Source: CAG-177 sp003514385
GTDB lineage: Bacteria > Bacillota > Clostridia > Oscillospirales > Acutalibacteraceae
Assembly: GCA_051920445.1 (NCBI GenBank)
Contig: JBPPLN010000001.1
Coordinates: 1,647,563-1,711,562, forward strand
Length of the DNA stretch: 64,000 bases
Reading direction: 5' to 3'
The notes below the pieces were generated by a model, which worked only from the letters and a program-made list of their open reading frames with translations, was not told the origin of the DNA and searched no databases. Positions 1 to 8,546 of the stretch are shown in pieces. Each line of letters starts with the position of its first letter. The stretch's first letter is position 1. The translations under genes were made by a program, and so were the position numbers.

Positions 1-855
1 GATAAAGCTCTCTATATCGCGTGGGAAAAAGAATCTCCTGCCGTCTATAAACGAGTGCGCCGCCGGACCTATGCCGAGATATTCGTCGCAGTCCCAGTAT
101 TTCAGGTTGTGGCGGCTCTCGTATCCGGGCTCTGCAAAGTTCGAGATCTCATACTGCATGAACCCGCGCTTTTCGAGCTCTTCGCACGCTGCCAGATACA
201 GCTCGCAGGTCGCATCTTCGTCCGGCAGAGTCAGCTCGCCGCGTTTCTCGTAAAAACGCGTGCCCTCTTCTATTTTTAATATATATGCGCTTACATGGCG
301 CACTCCCGCGTCCGCGCAGAAAGTGATGCTGTCTTTGAGCGAATTCACCGTCTGCCCGGGGACGGCAAGCATGAGGTCGAGCGATATATTATCTATCCCC
401 GCGTCCTGCGTGCGCTTTACGGCGAGCGAAACATCGTCCCTGCCGCTGAGTCTGCCGAGCGCGCGGCGTTCGCCGTCGTTTGCCGACTGCATGCCCATGG
501 ATATCCTGTTGACTCCCGCTTCTCTGAGCAGAGCGAAATCAAGATTCTTTTTCGCCGCGTCAAACGGATTGATTTCAACAGTTGTCTCGCATTCTGAAGA
601 AGAAAACTCCCTCGTCGCGCCGATGATTCTGCCGAGCCTCTCCGCTCCCAGCGCTGACGGGGTGCCGCCGCCGATATAAACGGTGTCCGCAGTTATGTTA
701 TATTTTGCCGCAAGAGCGGGAATACGACGTATGAGCATGTCGGTGTAGACATTCGCCGCGCTTTCGTCAAGGCGCAGAGAATAAAAATCGCAGTAGGGGC
801 ACTTGCTGCGGCAGAACGGTATGTGAATATATAACCCCGCGTTTTTGCTTTTCAT
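1..855 (-). CDS. hemW: HemW-like radical SAM protein (partial, runs off the left edge)
   Basis: Reading leftward from an ATG at 855, the protein starts MKSKNAGLYIHIPFCRSKCP and continues with YCDFY. This gives the CxxxCxxC radical SAM cluster motif followed by a further aromatic/Cys context typical of HemW and HemN. A GGGTPSALGAERL segment and a conserved GMQS segment follow. The family member HemW binds heme and is thought to deliver it to target proteins; it was long annotated as oxygen-independent coproporphyrinogen III oxidase. The start is supported by a GGGAGGTG Shine-Dalgarno site just upstream on the minus strand. The C-terminal part lies outside the window. In Firmicutes hemW usually sits near lepA/hrcA, but that context cannot be checked here. 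HemN is the alternative, but the compact N-terminus fits HemW better. Confidence 0.85.
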   Translation of the reverse strand, partial: MKSKNAGLYIHIPFCRSKCPYCDFYSLRLDESAANVYTDMLIRRIPALAAKYNITADTVYIGGGTPSALGAERLGRIIGATREFSSSECETTVEINPFDAAKKNLDFALLREAGVNRISMGMQSANDGERRALGRLSGRDDVSLAVKRTQDAGIDNISLDLMLAVPGQTVNSLKDSITFCADAGVRHVSAYILKIEEGTRFYEKRGELTLPDEDATCELYLAACEELEKRGFMQYEISNFAEPGYESRHNLKYWDCDEYLGIGPAAHSFIDGRRFFFPRDIESFI

Positions 856-983
856 TTTTCCGCACCTCCCGCAAATTATCGCTTTATAATAATGTATAAT
901 AACACAAAGATGTTATTCAAACAATCCATATACGGCATTTTTGCCGAATTTTGTGTGCAAAATCACAACTTTTTGTATGGTAA

Positions 984-1044
984 TTGTTGCTTTTTGCCAG
1001 AAGCTGTGTTATAATCAAAAAGCTTGATTTTTTCAATAGGAGGT
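984..1044 (+). promoter_or_regulatory. Promoter and RBS of first GPH transporter
   Basis: TTGCTT at 987-992 and TATAAT at 1010-1015 are separated by 17 bp. AGGAGGT at 1038-1044 lies 6 bp before a TTG start at 1051. The -35 overlaps a TGTTGC-TTTTTGC element (985-997) that resembles an element at the next transporter's promoter. Confidence 0.7.
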
Positions 1045-1050
1045 CGTCTT

Positions 1051-2622
1051 TTGGCACAGGAACAGACAGCCGCGGTCAAACCGCAGGCAGGATCCGGCGA
1101 AGATTCGTCAGGATACGTCTTTCAGAACAGACGCTATGTCGGTACGAAAGAGACTGTCGCTTACGTCGTCTATGATATGTCGCAGAGCTTCAATATCAAC
1201 GCGTATACGCAGAGATTCGTCACCAACATTCTTCAGGTCAGCCTGAAGCTGCAGCGAATAGCGAATGTTATCAACGGTATTTGGGACGTTATCAACGATG
1301 TGCTTTTCGGTGCGATAGTTGACAAGACGAGAACCCGCTGGGGCAAGTTCAAGCCCTATCTCGTTGCGCTCGGTATCCCCGGCACAATCGGTACGTGCAT
1401 TTATTGGCTCATGCCCCTCATATTTGCGGGCAGAGGTCCGAACGATATCTGGAAATTCATCGGATATCTTTTTCTCATGGTCGTGCGTGAAGGCGCGGGA
1501 ACATTCCGCGATATCGCACAGAAGGGTATCCAGTCTACAATAACCCCGCACCCTGTTGACAGAACGAGAATTATCACTATTGCAAACTTTGCCTCCGGCT
1601 TCCTCGGAGAGAAGCTGCCAGAGCAGATAATGACCGTTCTCCTTGACCTTATCGGCAGAAATAAGATCAAGCTTACTCTTCAAGGTACTTTTGTCGGCAT
1701 GGGTATTTTCACTGCCGTTGTCGCAGGCGCAGGTGCTATGTGGTTCTTCTTTATTTGTAAAGAGAGAGTCATGCAGTCCGTCGAGCGTCCGAGTATCAAG
1801 GCGGGTATCAAGTCGATAATCAACAACAAGCCGATACTTCTTATGACGCTTTCCAAGATGCTCAGCGGCTTCTCGGTCGGCGGCAGCAAGTCGGACTACC
1901 TTATCGATGTTCTGAACTTTGCTTCGCTCAATATTATTACCGGTATCCCCGGCTCGATAATCAACCCCATAAGCTATGCGATAGTTCCGTGGTTCAGACG
2001 GCACTTCTCGAGCCGCTTCCTGTATATCATGGGTACATATGTCGGCGATATCCTGCTCGTGCCCGTGTTCCTCGTCGGCTGCATCGGCGGCAAGAAGCAC
2101 GGACTTTATAAGAAGGTCGTTCCCATGGCGATCGCCCTCACCTTGTGGGAGACGCTGTTCATGATTTTCTACGGCGTGCGTAAGGTCATCCCGACCGAGA
2201 TGTACAACGAGGCAATGGACTACTGCGAATGGAAGAACGGCTACCGTACAGAAGGCATGACGAGCGTCGCCCAGGGTCTTGCCCAGAAGCTTTCGAGCAT
2301 CGTCAGCGGCTATATCGCGCTGTTCATCAAGCAGCTTATCGGCTACGACCTGACCGCCTACACAAGAGGCACCGCGCAGTCCGATAACACCAAGTTCGGT
2401 CTGTTTGCAATGTTCACCATCATCCCGTTCATCACAACCTCCCTCGGCATCATTCCGATGCTCTTCTATGATCTGAACGACAAGAAGAAGGAGAAGATGT
2501 ACGAAGAGCTGCTTGAGAGAAGAGCCGCAATGTCCAAGGAGGCAACCTCCGGCGACCTTGAAGCGCTCGAGAAACTCGCAAAGGCTCAGATGGAGATCGG
2601 CAACAGCAAGAGCGAGCTGTAA
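1051..2622 (+). CDS. GPH-family (MelB-type) sugar:cation symporter, copy 1
   Basis: This 523-residue polytopic membrane protein belongs to the glycoside-pentoside-hexuronide:cation symporter family, which takes up oligosaccharides or glycosides with Na+ or H+. Around residues 77-101 the sequence GIWDVINDVLFGAIVDKTRT shows D79-xxx-D83, matching the paired cation-site aspartates of MelB, followed by the D-x-x-R-x-x-x-G loop signature. TTG at 1051 is preferred over the upstream in-frame TTG at 1024 because a perfect AGGAGGT sits 6 bp before it and because it aligns with the TTG start of the downstream paralog. It has its own promoter and terminator. The neighbouring paralog at 2819 is over 80% identical by eye, so this is a recent tandem duplication. 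The substrate cannot be read from sequence. Confidence 0.88.
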   Translation: MAQEQTAAVKPQAGSGEDSSGYVFQNRRYVGTKETVAYVVYDMSQSFNINAYTQRFVTNILQVSLKLQRIANVINGIWDVINDVLFGAIVDKTRTRWGKFKPYLVALGIPGTIGTCIYWLMPLIFAGRGPNDIWKFIGYLFLMVVREGAGTFRDIAQKGIQSTITPHPVDRTRIITIANFASGFLGEKLPEQIMTVLLDLIGRNKIKLTLQGTFVGMGIFTAVVAGAGAMWFFFICKERVMQSVERPSIKAGIKSIINNKPILLMTLSKMLSGFSVGGSKSDYLIDVLNFASLNIITGIPGSIINPISYAIVPWFRRHFSSRFLYIMGTYVGDILLVPVFLVGCIGGKKHGLYKKVVPMAIALTLWETLFMIFYGVRKVIPTEMYNEAMDYCEWKNGYRTEGMTSVAQGLAQKLSSIVSGYIALFIKQLIGYDLTAYTRGTAQSDNTKFGLFAMFTIIPFITTSLGIIPMLFYDLNDKKKEKMYEELLERRAAMSKEATSGDLEALEKLAKAQMEIGNSKSEL

Positions 2623-2650
2623 AGACTTCCTCATAACAAATAGAAATTAT

Positions 2651-2680
2651 CCTCCGTATGTAATGTACGGAGGATTTTTT
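2651..2680 (+). terminator. Intrinsic terminator after GPH transporter 1
   Basis: CCTCCGTA (2651-2658) pairs perfectly with TACGGAGG (2666-2673), followed by ATTTTTT. It separates the two transporter genes into two transcription units. Confidence 0.85.
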
Positions 2681-2733
2681 ATGCCCGCTTTTTGTATACA
2701 GAAATATACAGTTCAAAATTTATACACATTGAA

Positions 2734-2803
2734 GCAACAATGTTTAATAAAACTGTTGCATTTGCATAAAAATTATGTTATGATTCAAAAGTAAAAAATA
2801 CAG
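2734..2803 (+). promoter_or_regulatory. Promoter and candidate operator of second GPH transporter
   Basis: TTGCAT (2756-2761) and TATGAT (2779-2784) are spaced 17 bp apart. GCAACA (2734-2739) and TGTTGC (2754-2759) form an inverted repeat whose right arm overlaps the -35. The 12-mer TGTTGCATTTGC (2754-2765) recurs exactly on the minus strand at 22728-22739 in another carbohydrate-gene promoter region. An operator role is inferred. Confidence 0.55.
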
Positions 2804-2818
2804 ACAGGAGGTAATGCT

Positions 2819-4393
2819 TTGGCAGAAGAAGTAAAAACCGCTGCGGTCGGCAATCAAGCCGGCGGTAATGCCGAAAATAGCGGATATGTTTATCAGAACA
2901 GACGCTATGTCGGAACCAAAGAGACGGTTGCATATGTCGTCTACGATATGTCGCAGAGCTTCAATATCAACGCGTATTCGCAGAGATTCGTCACCAACAT
3001 CCTTCAGGTCAGCCTGAGGTTCCAGCGTATAGCGAATGTCATCAACGGTATCTGGGACGTTATCAACGATGTGTTTTTCGGTGCGATAGTTGACAAGACG
3101 AGAACAAGATGGGGAAAATTCAAGCCTTATCTCGTTGCGCTCGGTATTCCCGGAACAATAGGAACGTGCATTTATTGGCTGCTGCCCATATTATTTTCTG
3201 GCAGAGGGCAGGAGGATATCTGGAAATTTATCGGATATCTCGCGCTGATGGTCGTGCGTGAAGGCGCAGGAACATTCAGAGCGATAGCCCAGAAGGGTAT
3301 TCAGGCGACGATAACGCCGCACCCCGTTGACCGAACCCGACTGATAACGATTGCCGATTTTGTCTCCGGTGCGCTCGGTGAAAAATTGCCGGAACAGATA
3401 ATGACGATTTTGCTCGACCTCATCGGCAGAAACAAAGTCAAGCTCACCCTTCGCGGAACATTCGTTACCATGGGTCTGTTTACCGCTATAGTAGCGGGCG
3501 CGGGCGCGCTGTGGTTCTTCCTTATCTGTAAGGAACGTGTCATGCAGTCCGTTGAGACGCCGAGCCTTAAAGCGAGTATCAAGTCGATAATCAACAACAA
3601 GCCGATTTTGCTTATGACGCTGTCGAGTATGCTCAGCGGATTTGCAGTCGGCGGAAGCAAGCAGGACTATTATATAGATGTTCTGAATTTCGCTTCCCTC
3701 GGTCTTATCACCGGTATCCCCGGCGCTATTATCAATCCGTTCAGCTATATGGCTGTACCGTGGTTCAGACGGCATTTCTCGAGCCGTTTCCTGTATATTA
3801 TAGGAGACAAGATATCCGGAATACTGCTTGTCCCCGTGTTCTTGGTCGGCTGCATCGGCGGCAAGAAGCACGGACTTTATAAGAATGTCTGGGTCATGGG
3901 TATCGCAATGACGCTCTGGGAGACCATATTCATGATCTTCTACGGCGTGCGCCGCATAATCCCAACCGAGATGTACAACGAGGCTATGGACTACTGCGAG
4001 TGGAAGAACGGTTACCGTACGGAGGGTATGACGAGCGTCGCTCAGGGTCTTGCCCAGAAGCTTTCGGGCATCGTCAGCAACTATATTTCCACATGGATAA
4101 AGCAGCTTATAGGCTACGACCTCACGCTCTATGTCAGAGGCACGGCACAGTCCGACTCCACAAAGTTCGGTCTGTTCGCAATGTTCACCATCGTCCCGTT
4201 CCTCACCGGTATCGTCAGCATCGTCCCGATGCTCTTCTATGACCTGAACGGCAAGAAGAAGGAACAGATGTATGAGGAACTTCTCGAAAGAAGAGCGGCT
4301 CTCTCCAAGGAAGCCACAATGGGCGACCTTGAAGCCCTTGAAAAGCTTGCCAAGGCTCAGATGGAGATAGGCAGCAGGAAGCAGGAACTTTAA
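2819..4393 (+). CDS. GPH-family (MelB-type) sugar:cation symporter, copy 2
   Basis: This 524-residue protein is a close paralog of the gene at 1051, with the same WDVIND cation-site pair and the same D-K-T-R-T-R-W-G-K loop motif. It starts with TTG at 2819, preceded by CAGGAGGTAATGC, so both copies share the rare TTG start with a strong Shine-Dalgarno site. That suggests the duplication carried the promoter and translation start along. Differences concentrate in the N-terminal tail, in parts of transmembrane segments (for example LVGCIGG-flanking residues) and in cytoplasmic loops. The C-terminal tail GDLEALEKLAKAQMEIG is nearly identical in both. It is monocistronic, ending in a strong terminator. 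The two copies may serve related sugars or different expression conditions; this is inference. Confidence 0.88.
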   Translation: MAEEVKTAAVGNQAGGNAENSGYVYQNRRYVGTKETVAYVVYDMSQSFNINAYSQRFVTNILQVSLRFQRIANVINGIWDVINDVFFGAIVDKTRTRWGKFKPYLVALGIPGTIGTCIYWLLPILFSGRGQEDIWKFIGYLALMVVREGAGTFRAIAQKGIQATITPHPVDRTRLITIADFVSGALGEKLPEQIMTILLDLIGRNKVKLTLRGTFVTMGLFTAIVAGAGALWFFLICKERVMQSVETPSLKASIKSIINNKPILLMTLSSMLSGFAVGGSKQDYYIDVLNFASLGLITGIPGAIINPFSYMAVPWFRRHFSSRFLYIIGDKISGILLVPVFLVGCIGGKKHGLYKNVWVMGIAMTLWETIFMIFYGVRRIIPTEMYNEAMDYCEWKNGYRTEGMTSVAQGLAQKLSGIVSNYISTWIKQLIGYDLTLYVRGTAQSDSTKFGLFAMFTIVPFLTGIVSIVPMLFYDLNGKKKEQMYEELLERRAALSKEATMGDLEALEKLAKAQMEIGSRKQEL

Positions 4394-4438
4394 TAAAATC
4401 AAAGAGCACTGCATACCAAACGACAATAAAACAGCATC

Positions 4439-4470
4439 AGTCCCGGCAGTAATGTCTGCCGGGACTTTTT
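4439..4470 (+). terminator. Intrinsic terminator after GPH transporter 2; outer edge of repeat block
   Basis: AGTCCCGGCA (4439-4448) pairs perfectly with TGCCGGGACT (4457-4466), then T5. A closely related hairpin is found at 14773-14800 beside the inverted copy of the same intergenic repeat. Confidence 0.88.
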
Positions 4471-4925
4471 GCATATATAAAGCTGCATAATATGACAAAA
4501 CAGGTTGGTGAATGGAGATTTGTAATCTATTAGGCGCAACCTGTAGGGTGCGGCGACCTCGACGCACCGCTGCCGCGACAGCGGCACGAAATCCTCGCAA
4601 AAATCTTTTTTTACCTTCGCTATGTACTATAATTAAATGATATATACTCCCCGCGTTTCGGCATTTTCTTTTTATTTGAAAAAGAAAACGCCTGCAAAAG
4701 AAAAGCAAACTCAGGGCTCCGCCCCGAGACCCCGGCAACGCCACGCCGCAGTACATAGCTCGCGGCTCTCAATTAGTTGCTCGGCACATTCGCGCGCAAA
4801 CGCGCCGGAGCTTGAACGAATGCGCGCTCGTGCGTCTTGCTTCGCAAGCCGTTCCCTCGCCTGTCTCAATTGGCTTATCAAACACTGCGGCGCGGCTATG
4901 GAAAACATGATTATAGAAGTCAACT
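4439..4925 (+). repeat. Interspersed intergenic repeat block, copy A (inverted partner at 14135-14800)
   Basis: From the terminator hairpin to about 4925 this gene-free stretch matches the reverse complement of 14135-14800. Modules in order: terminator; a GTAGGGTGCGGCGACCTCGA palindromic module (4541-4592) with GCTGCCGC/GCGGCA pairing; a TACCTTCGCTATGTACTATA segment (about 4613); an AT-rich stretch with TTTCTTTTT and AAAAAGAAA; a variable GC-rich segment; and a GC-rich conserved tail (about 4745-4862) containing CTTGCTTCGCAAG-type inverted repeats. A 96-codon reading frame across it (from 4637) shows no start context or codon pattern I trust. The element could be a MITE-like repeat or a transcribed RNA; no transposase is present. 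Confidence 0.8.
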
Positions 4926-5021
4926 GATCACTTTCTTTTACATTGCTACGGCTCGAGTGATAGACACCCCTAATTTGTCAAACCGCTAAACGGCGCACTT
5001 CTATATGCCTTGCAACAACAT

Positions 5022-5051
5022 AAAACCGACCTATGAACTATAGGTCGGCTT
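5022..5051. terminator. Hairpin resembling a terminator
   Basis: CCGACCTAT (5026-5034) pairs with ATAGGTCGG (5040-5048) around a 5-base loop. The tract is better on the minus strand (TTTTA) than on the plus. The same stem sequence recurs in the terminator at 13434-13464. No gene ends here, so it may be a relic. Confidence 0.5.
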
Positions 5052-5107
5052 AACTGTTTTATGAACGCTTCGCTAACGTATGCAGTGTTTTTTGCTGTCC
5101 GCCGAAG

Positions 5108-5136
5108 TTGAAAAAGTCATATTTAAATAGTATAAT
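5108..5136 (+). promoter_or_regulatory. Promoter of the M16 peptidase-proBA run
   Basis: TTGAAA (5108-5113) and TATAAT (5131-5136) are separated by 17 bp and lie about 30 bp before the ATG at 5169. Confidence 0.75.
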
Positions 5137-5168
5137 ATAATCTATCTTCAATTTACGAGGTCTTATCT

Positions 5169-6434
5169 ATGCCCGAATATGAAAAGATAACATTTGAAAA
5201 CGGCTTTCGTCTGCTCCTGAGCGAGGACGGCAGGGCGAAGAGCTGCTCCATGGGCGTGTGGGTCGGCAGCGGCTCATGCTATGAGAGCGACGACACGGCG
5301 GGAATATCCCATTTTATCGAGCACATGGTGTTCAAGGGCAGCGCCCTGTATTCATCCGAGGATATCGCTTCGATATCCGACAGAATGGGCGGCGAGCTCA
5401 ACGCTTATACCGATAAAGAGTGCACATGTTTTTATACCCGCGTCCTCTCTGCCGATGCGCCCGCGGCGTTTGAGCTGATAGCCGATATGGTGACTTCGCC
5501 GCGCCTTGATTCGAGCGACTTGGAACTCGAAAAAGGCGTCGTGTGCGAGGAGATCGCCATGTATGAGTCGAATCCCGCCGACCTCTGTGCGGATCTTTTC
5601 TATCTTGTGGCGTTCCCCGAGCATAAGCTCGGCAAAAATGTTCTCGGTACGCGTGATTCGGTCAATTCAATGACTCCCGATATGCTGAGAAAACATATGG
5701 ACAGATTCTATTCTCCCGCGTCTACAGTGGCCTGCTTCTGCGGCAAATTCGAACGGGATAAGATAATCGCGCTGTGCAAACATTATTTCTCGTCGCCCGA
5801 AAACAAAGGCGCAATACCCGTTTTACCCAAGGCAGATTTTTGCCCCGGAGTGCATATCTTCGACAAAAAGACGGAGCAGAATCAGATAGTTATCGGCTTC
5901 TCCGCGCCCTCTCTCGGGTCGGACAGCCGCTTCGCCTGCCAACTGATAGCCTCGATGCTCGGCGGCTCCGCGTCGTCGCGGCTCTTCCGCCGCCTGCGCG
6001 AGGAGCAGGGGCTCGTCTATTCGGTCGATGCCTGCGCGTCGTCATATCTGAGCGCGGGCGTGTTCGCCGTGAGCATGGGTGTGTCGCGCGAATCGGAGAA
6101 AAAAGCGGTTCTGACCGCGGCGGAAGTCCTGCGCGAGTTCCCCGACACCGTGACGGAAGAGGAGCTTGACCTCGCGCGCGACCACTATCTTTCGGGGCTG
6201 ATAATGTCCCTTGAATCTAACTCTGCCCGCGCGGCGCGCTACGGCACGGGCGAATTGCTGCTCGGCGGCGCGATAAGTGAAAAGGAGCTCGAGGAGAAAA
6301 TAAGGGGCGTGAGCATCGATGAGATACGCTCGCTTGCGCGTTCGTTTTCGTCTCTCTCCGACGCGTGCATATGCGCGGTTGGCAGAACGGCGGGAGCTAA
6401 GTTCTACAATAAGGTTGTCAGCGGCAAAAAATAA
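5169..6434 (+). CDS. M16B family zinc metalloprotease
   Basis: This 421-residue protein has the inverted zinc motif HFIEH at residues 48-52 and the third ligand E in VVCEEIAMYE at residues 127-128, at the ~76-residue spacing expected for M16B peptidases (mitochondrial processing peptidase/PqqL type). The C-terminal half contains the typical SRLFRRLREEQGLVYSV segment that closes over the substrate. There is no signal peptide, so it is likely cytoplasmic. Family members degrade or process small peptides; the substrate here is unknown. The ATG follows an ACGAGGT Shine-Dalgarno site. The proB gene begins 42 bp later; a second weak TATAAT-like site lies in that gap, so co-transcription is possible but not certain. 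Confidence 0.88.
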   Translation: MPEYEKITFENGFRLLLSEDGRAKSCSMGVWVGSGSCYESDDTAGISHFIEHMVFKGSALYSSEDIASISDRMGGELNAYTDKECTCFYTRVLSADAPAAFELIADMVTSPRLDSSDLELEKGVVCEEIAMYESNPADLCADLFYLVAFPEHKLGKNVLGTRDSVNSMTPDMLRKHMDRFYSPASTVACFCGKFERDKIIALCKHYFSSPENKGAIPVLPKADFCPGVHIFDKKTEQNQIVIGFSAPSLGSDSRFACQLIASMLGGSASSRLFRRLREEQGLVYSVDACASSYLSAGVFAVSMGVSRESEKKAVLTAAEVLREFPDTVTEEELDLARDHYLSGLIMSLESNSARAARYGTGELLLGGAISEKELEEKIRGVSIDEIRSLARSFSSLSDACICAVGRTAGAKFYNKVVSGKK

Positions 6435-6476
6435 TGATATAATTAACAATAATATTTTTATGAGGGGCAGTCCGCA

Positions 6477-7265
6477 ATGAAGGGAATAAAGGATGCACAG
6501 AGAATAGTCGTGAAGGTCGGCACCTCCACGCTTACATATGATACGGGAAAAGTAAATCTCAGGCGCATGGATAAGCTCGCGCAGGTGATATCGGATCTCA
6601 GAAATTCCGGCATAGAAGTGGCTCTCGTCACCTCTGCGGCGATAGCCGTCGGCGTCGGAAAGCTCGGACTTCCCGCAAGACCCAAGGATATCCCGAGCCG
6701 CCAGGCGGTCGCAACGGTCGGCCAGTGCGAGCTGATGTTCATGTATGACAAGCTCTTTTCCGAATACGGCAACACGATAGGTCAGCTGCTCATAACCCGC
6801 AGCGACTTTGAAAGCGACGAGCGCAGGGCGAATCTCTCGAACTCGTTTGAAAAGCTCTTCGAGTTCGGCGCGATCCCGGTTATAAACGAAAACGACAGCA
6901 TCGCGGTCGAAGAAATAGTCTTCGGCGATAACGATACTCTTTCCGCCATGGTCGCAAAGCTCGTCAACGCCGACGCGCTGATAATTTTAAGCGACATTGA
7001 CGGGCTCTATTCCGGCAATCCGCGCGAGGACGAGAACGCTTATCTCATCCCTGTTGTCGAGGAGATAAGCGATGAGCTCATGGCGATAGCCGACACAAAG
7101 GGCAGCACCCGCGGCACGGGCGGCATGGTGACGAAGCTCCACGCCGCGCAGATAGCGACAGAGGCGGGGATAGACACCGTCGTTATGAACGGCGCTCAGC
7201 CCGAGGATATCTACAGACTGCTCGACGGCAGACAGACCGGAACTTATTTCAAGGCGAAAGCTTAA
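6477..7265 (+). CDS. proB: Glutamate 5-kinase without PUA domain
   Basis: It phosphorylates glutamate to gamma-glutamyl phosphate, the first step of proline synthesis. The amino-acid kinase fold is complete: IVVKVGTSTL at the N-terminus, SAAIAVGVGKLGL, the PVINENDSI segment, DALIILSDIDGLYSGNPR and the GTGGMVTKL nucleotide-binding segment. It has 262 residues, about 100 fewer than the E. coli enzyme, because the C-terminal PUA domain is missing and the protein ends just after the kinase domain. Such PUA-less forms exist in other bacteria and retain activity. The ATG at 6477 follows GAGGGGCAG. proA lies 17 bp downstream, so the two form an operon. Proline feedback, which in E. coli acts on the kinase domain, may persist. 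Confidence 0.95.
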   Translation: MKGIKDAQRIVVKVGTSTLTYDTGKVNLRRMDKLAQVISDLRNSGIEVALVTSAAIAVGVGKLGLPARPKDIPSRQAVATVGQCELMFMYDKLFSEYGNTIGQLLITRSDFESDERRANLSNSFEKLFEFGAIPVINENDSIAVEEIVFGDNDTLSAMVAKLVNADALIILSDIDGLYSGNPREDENAYLIPVVEEISDELMAIADTKGSTRGTGGMVTKLHAAQIATEAGIDTVVMNGAQPEDIYRLLDGRQTGTYFKAKA

Positions 7266-7282
7266 CGGAAGGAGCGCACATA

Positions 7283-8533
7283 ATGGGCGCAGGAACTGTT
7301 TTATCAATAGCTAAAGGCGCAAAAGAAGCTCAGCGAGAGCTCGCACGCGCCGGCGGGGCAAAGCGCGAAGCGGCACTCAGAGAGATTTCATCAGCCCTCC
7401 GCGAAAATGTGCAGAGCATATTGGAGGCGAACCGAGCCGATATAGCGGCGGCGCGCGAAAACGGCATGCTCGAGTCGATGATAGACCGTCTGACCCTCAC
7501 CGCAGAGCGTATAGAGGGCATGGCAAAGGGCGTTGACGATGTCGCGGCGATGCCCGACCCCGTCGGCAGAGTCCTCTCCGGCTCGACAAGACCGAACGGG
7601 CTCAGAATAGAAAAAGTCACCGTGCCGCTCGGCGTTATCGGCATAATATATGAAGCGAGACCGAATGTCACTTCGGATGCCGCTGCCCTCTGCCTCAAGG
7701 CGGGCAACGCAGTTATACTGCGCGGCGGCAAAGAGGCGATAAATTCGAATAAAGCCGTGGCGCATCTCATGCGCGCGGCGGTAGAAAAAGCTGGGCTTCC
7801 CGCAGATACCGTGAATCTTATAGAAGATACCTCGCGTGAGAGCGCAAACGAGCTGATGAAGATGAACGGGCTCGTCGATGTGCTCATTCCGCGCGGCGGA
7901 GCGGGTCTCATAAAAAGCGTAGTTGAAAATTCGACTGTCCCGGTTATCGAAACAGGCTCCGGCAACTGCCACATATATATCGACGAGTTTGCGGATATCG
8001 ACATGGCGGCGGATATTGTTTTTAATGCCAAGACTTCGCGCCCGTCCGTCTGCAACGCCTGCGAGAGCGTGCTTGTCCACAAAGCGGTCGCCGAGGAGGC
8101 GATAGTCGCTGTGGCGGGCAGACTCAAAGAGAAGAATGTCGAGATTTTCGGCGATGAGATAGTCTGCTCCGTCCTCGATTTTGCAAAGCCTGCTACAGAA
8201 GAGGACTGGGGAAAAGAATATCTCGATTACAAGATCAGCATAAAAACGGTAGATAATATCGATGAGGCGATAGCGCATATCGCGAAATACAGCACAGGTC
8301 ACAGCGAGAGCATTATCACCGAGAACTATCTCAATGCGCAGAAGTTTCTGAACGAAGTCGATTCGGCGGCGGTCTATGTCAATGCATCGACCCGCTTTAC
8401 GGACGGCGGCGAGTTCGGCTTCGGCGCGGAAATAGGCATATCCACCCAGAAGCTCCACGCGAGAGGACCTCTGGGACTGAATAATCTGACGAGCGAAAAG
8501 TATGTTGTCTACGGCTCGGGTCAGATACGCTGA
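7283..8533 (+). CDS. proA: Gamma-glutamyl phosphate reductase
   Basis: It reduces gamma-glutamyl phosphate with NADPH to glutamate semialdehyde, the second step of proline synthesis. At 416 residues it has normal length. Recognisable segments are VTVPLGVIGIIYEARPNVTS, the SVCNACES catalytic cysteine region and the C-terminal GPLGLNNLTSEKY stretch. It starts 17 bp after proB with a GGAAGGAG Shine-Dalgarno site. proC is not in this window. The enzyme is an aldehyde dehydrogenase superfamily member, and no unusual feature is visible. Confidence 0.96.
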   Translation: MGAGTVLSIAKGAKEAQRELARAGGAKREAALREISSALRENVQSILEANRADIAAARENGMLESMIDRLTLTAERIEGMAKGVDDVAAMPDPVGRVLSGSTRPNGLRIEKVTVPLGVIGIIYEARPNVTSDAAALCLKAGNAVILRGGKEAINSNKAVAHLMRAAVEKAGLPADTVNLIEDTSRESANELMKMNGLVDVLIPRGGAGLIKSVVENSTVPVIETGSGNCHIYIDEFADIDMAADIVFNAKTSRPSVCNACESVLVHKAVAEEAIVAVAGRLKEKNVEIFGDEIVCSVLDFAKPATEEDWGKEYLDYKISIKTVDNIDEAIAHIAKYSTGHSESIITENYLNAQKFLNEVDSAAVYVNASTRFTDGGEFGFGAEIGISTQKLHARGPLGLNNLTSEKYVVYGSGQIR

Positions 8534-8546
8534 AGGAGGAAATTCC

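Noticed and set aside
1108..2634. 508-codon minus-strand frame opposite GPH transporter 1 (and 521 codons at 3191-4756)
   Set aside because: Antisense shadows of membrane-transporter genes; no start site or domain.
4637..4927. 96-codon frame in repeat copy A (and 68-codon frame at 14183-14389 in copy B)
   Set aside because: Both share a Ser/Ala/Arg-rich peptide because the DNA repeat is conserved; there is no ribosome site and composition is unlike the real genes.
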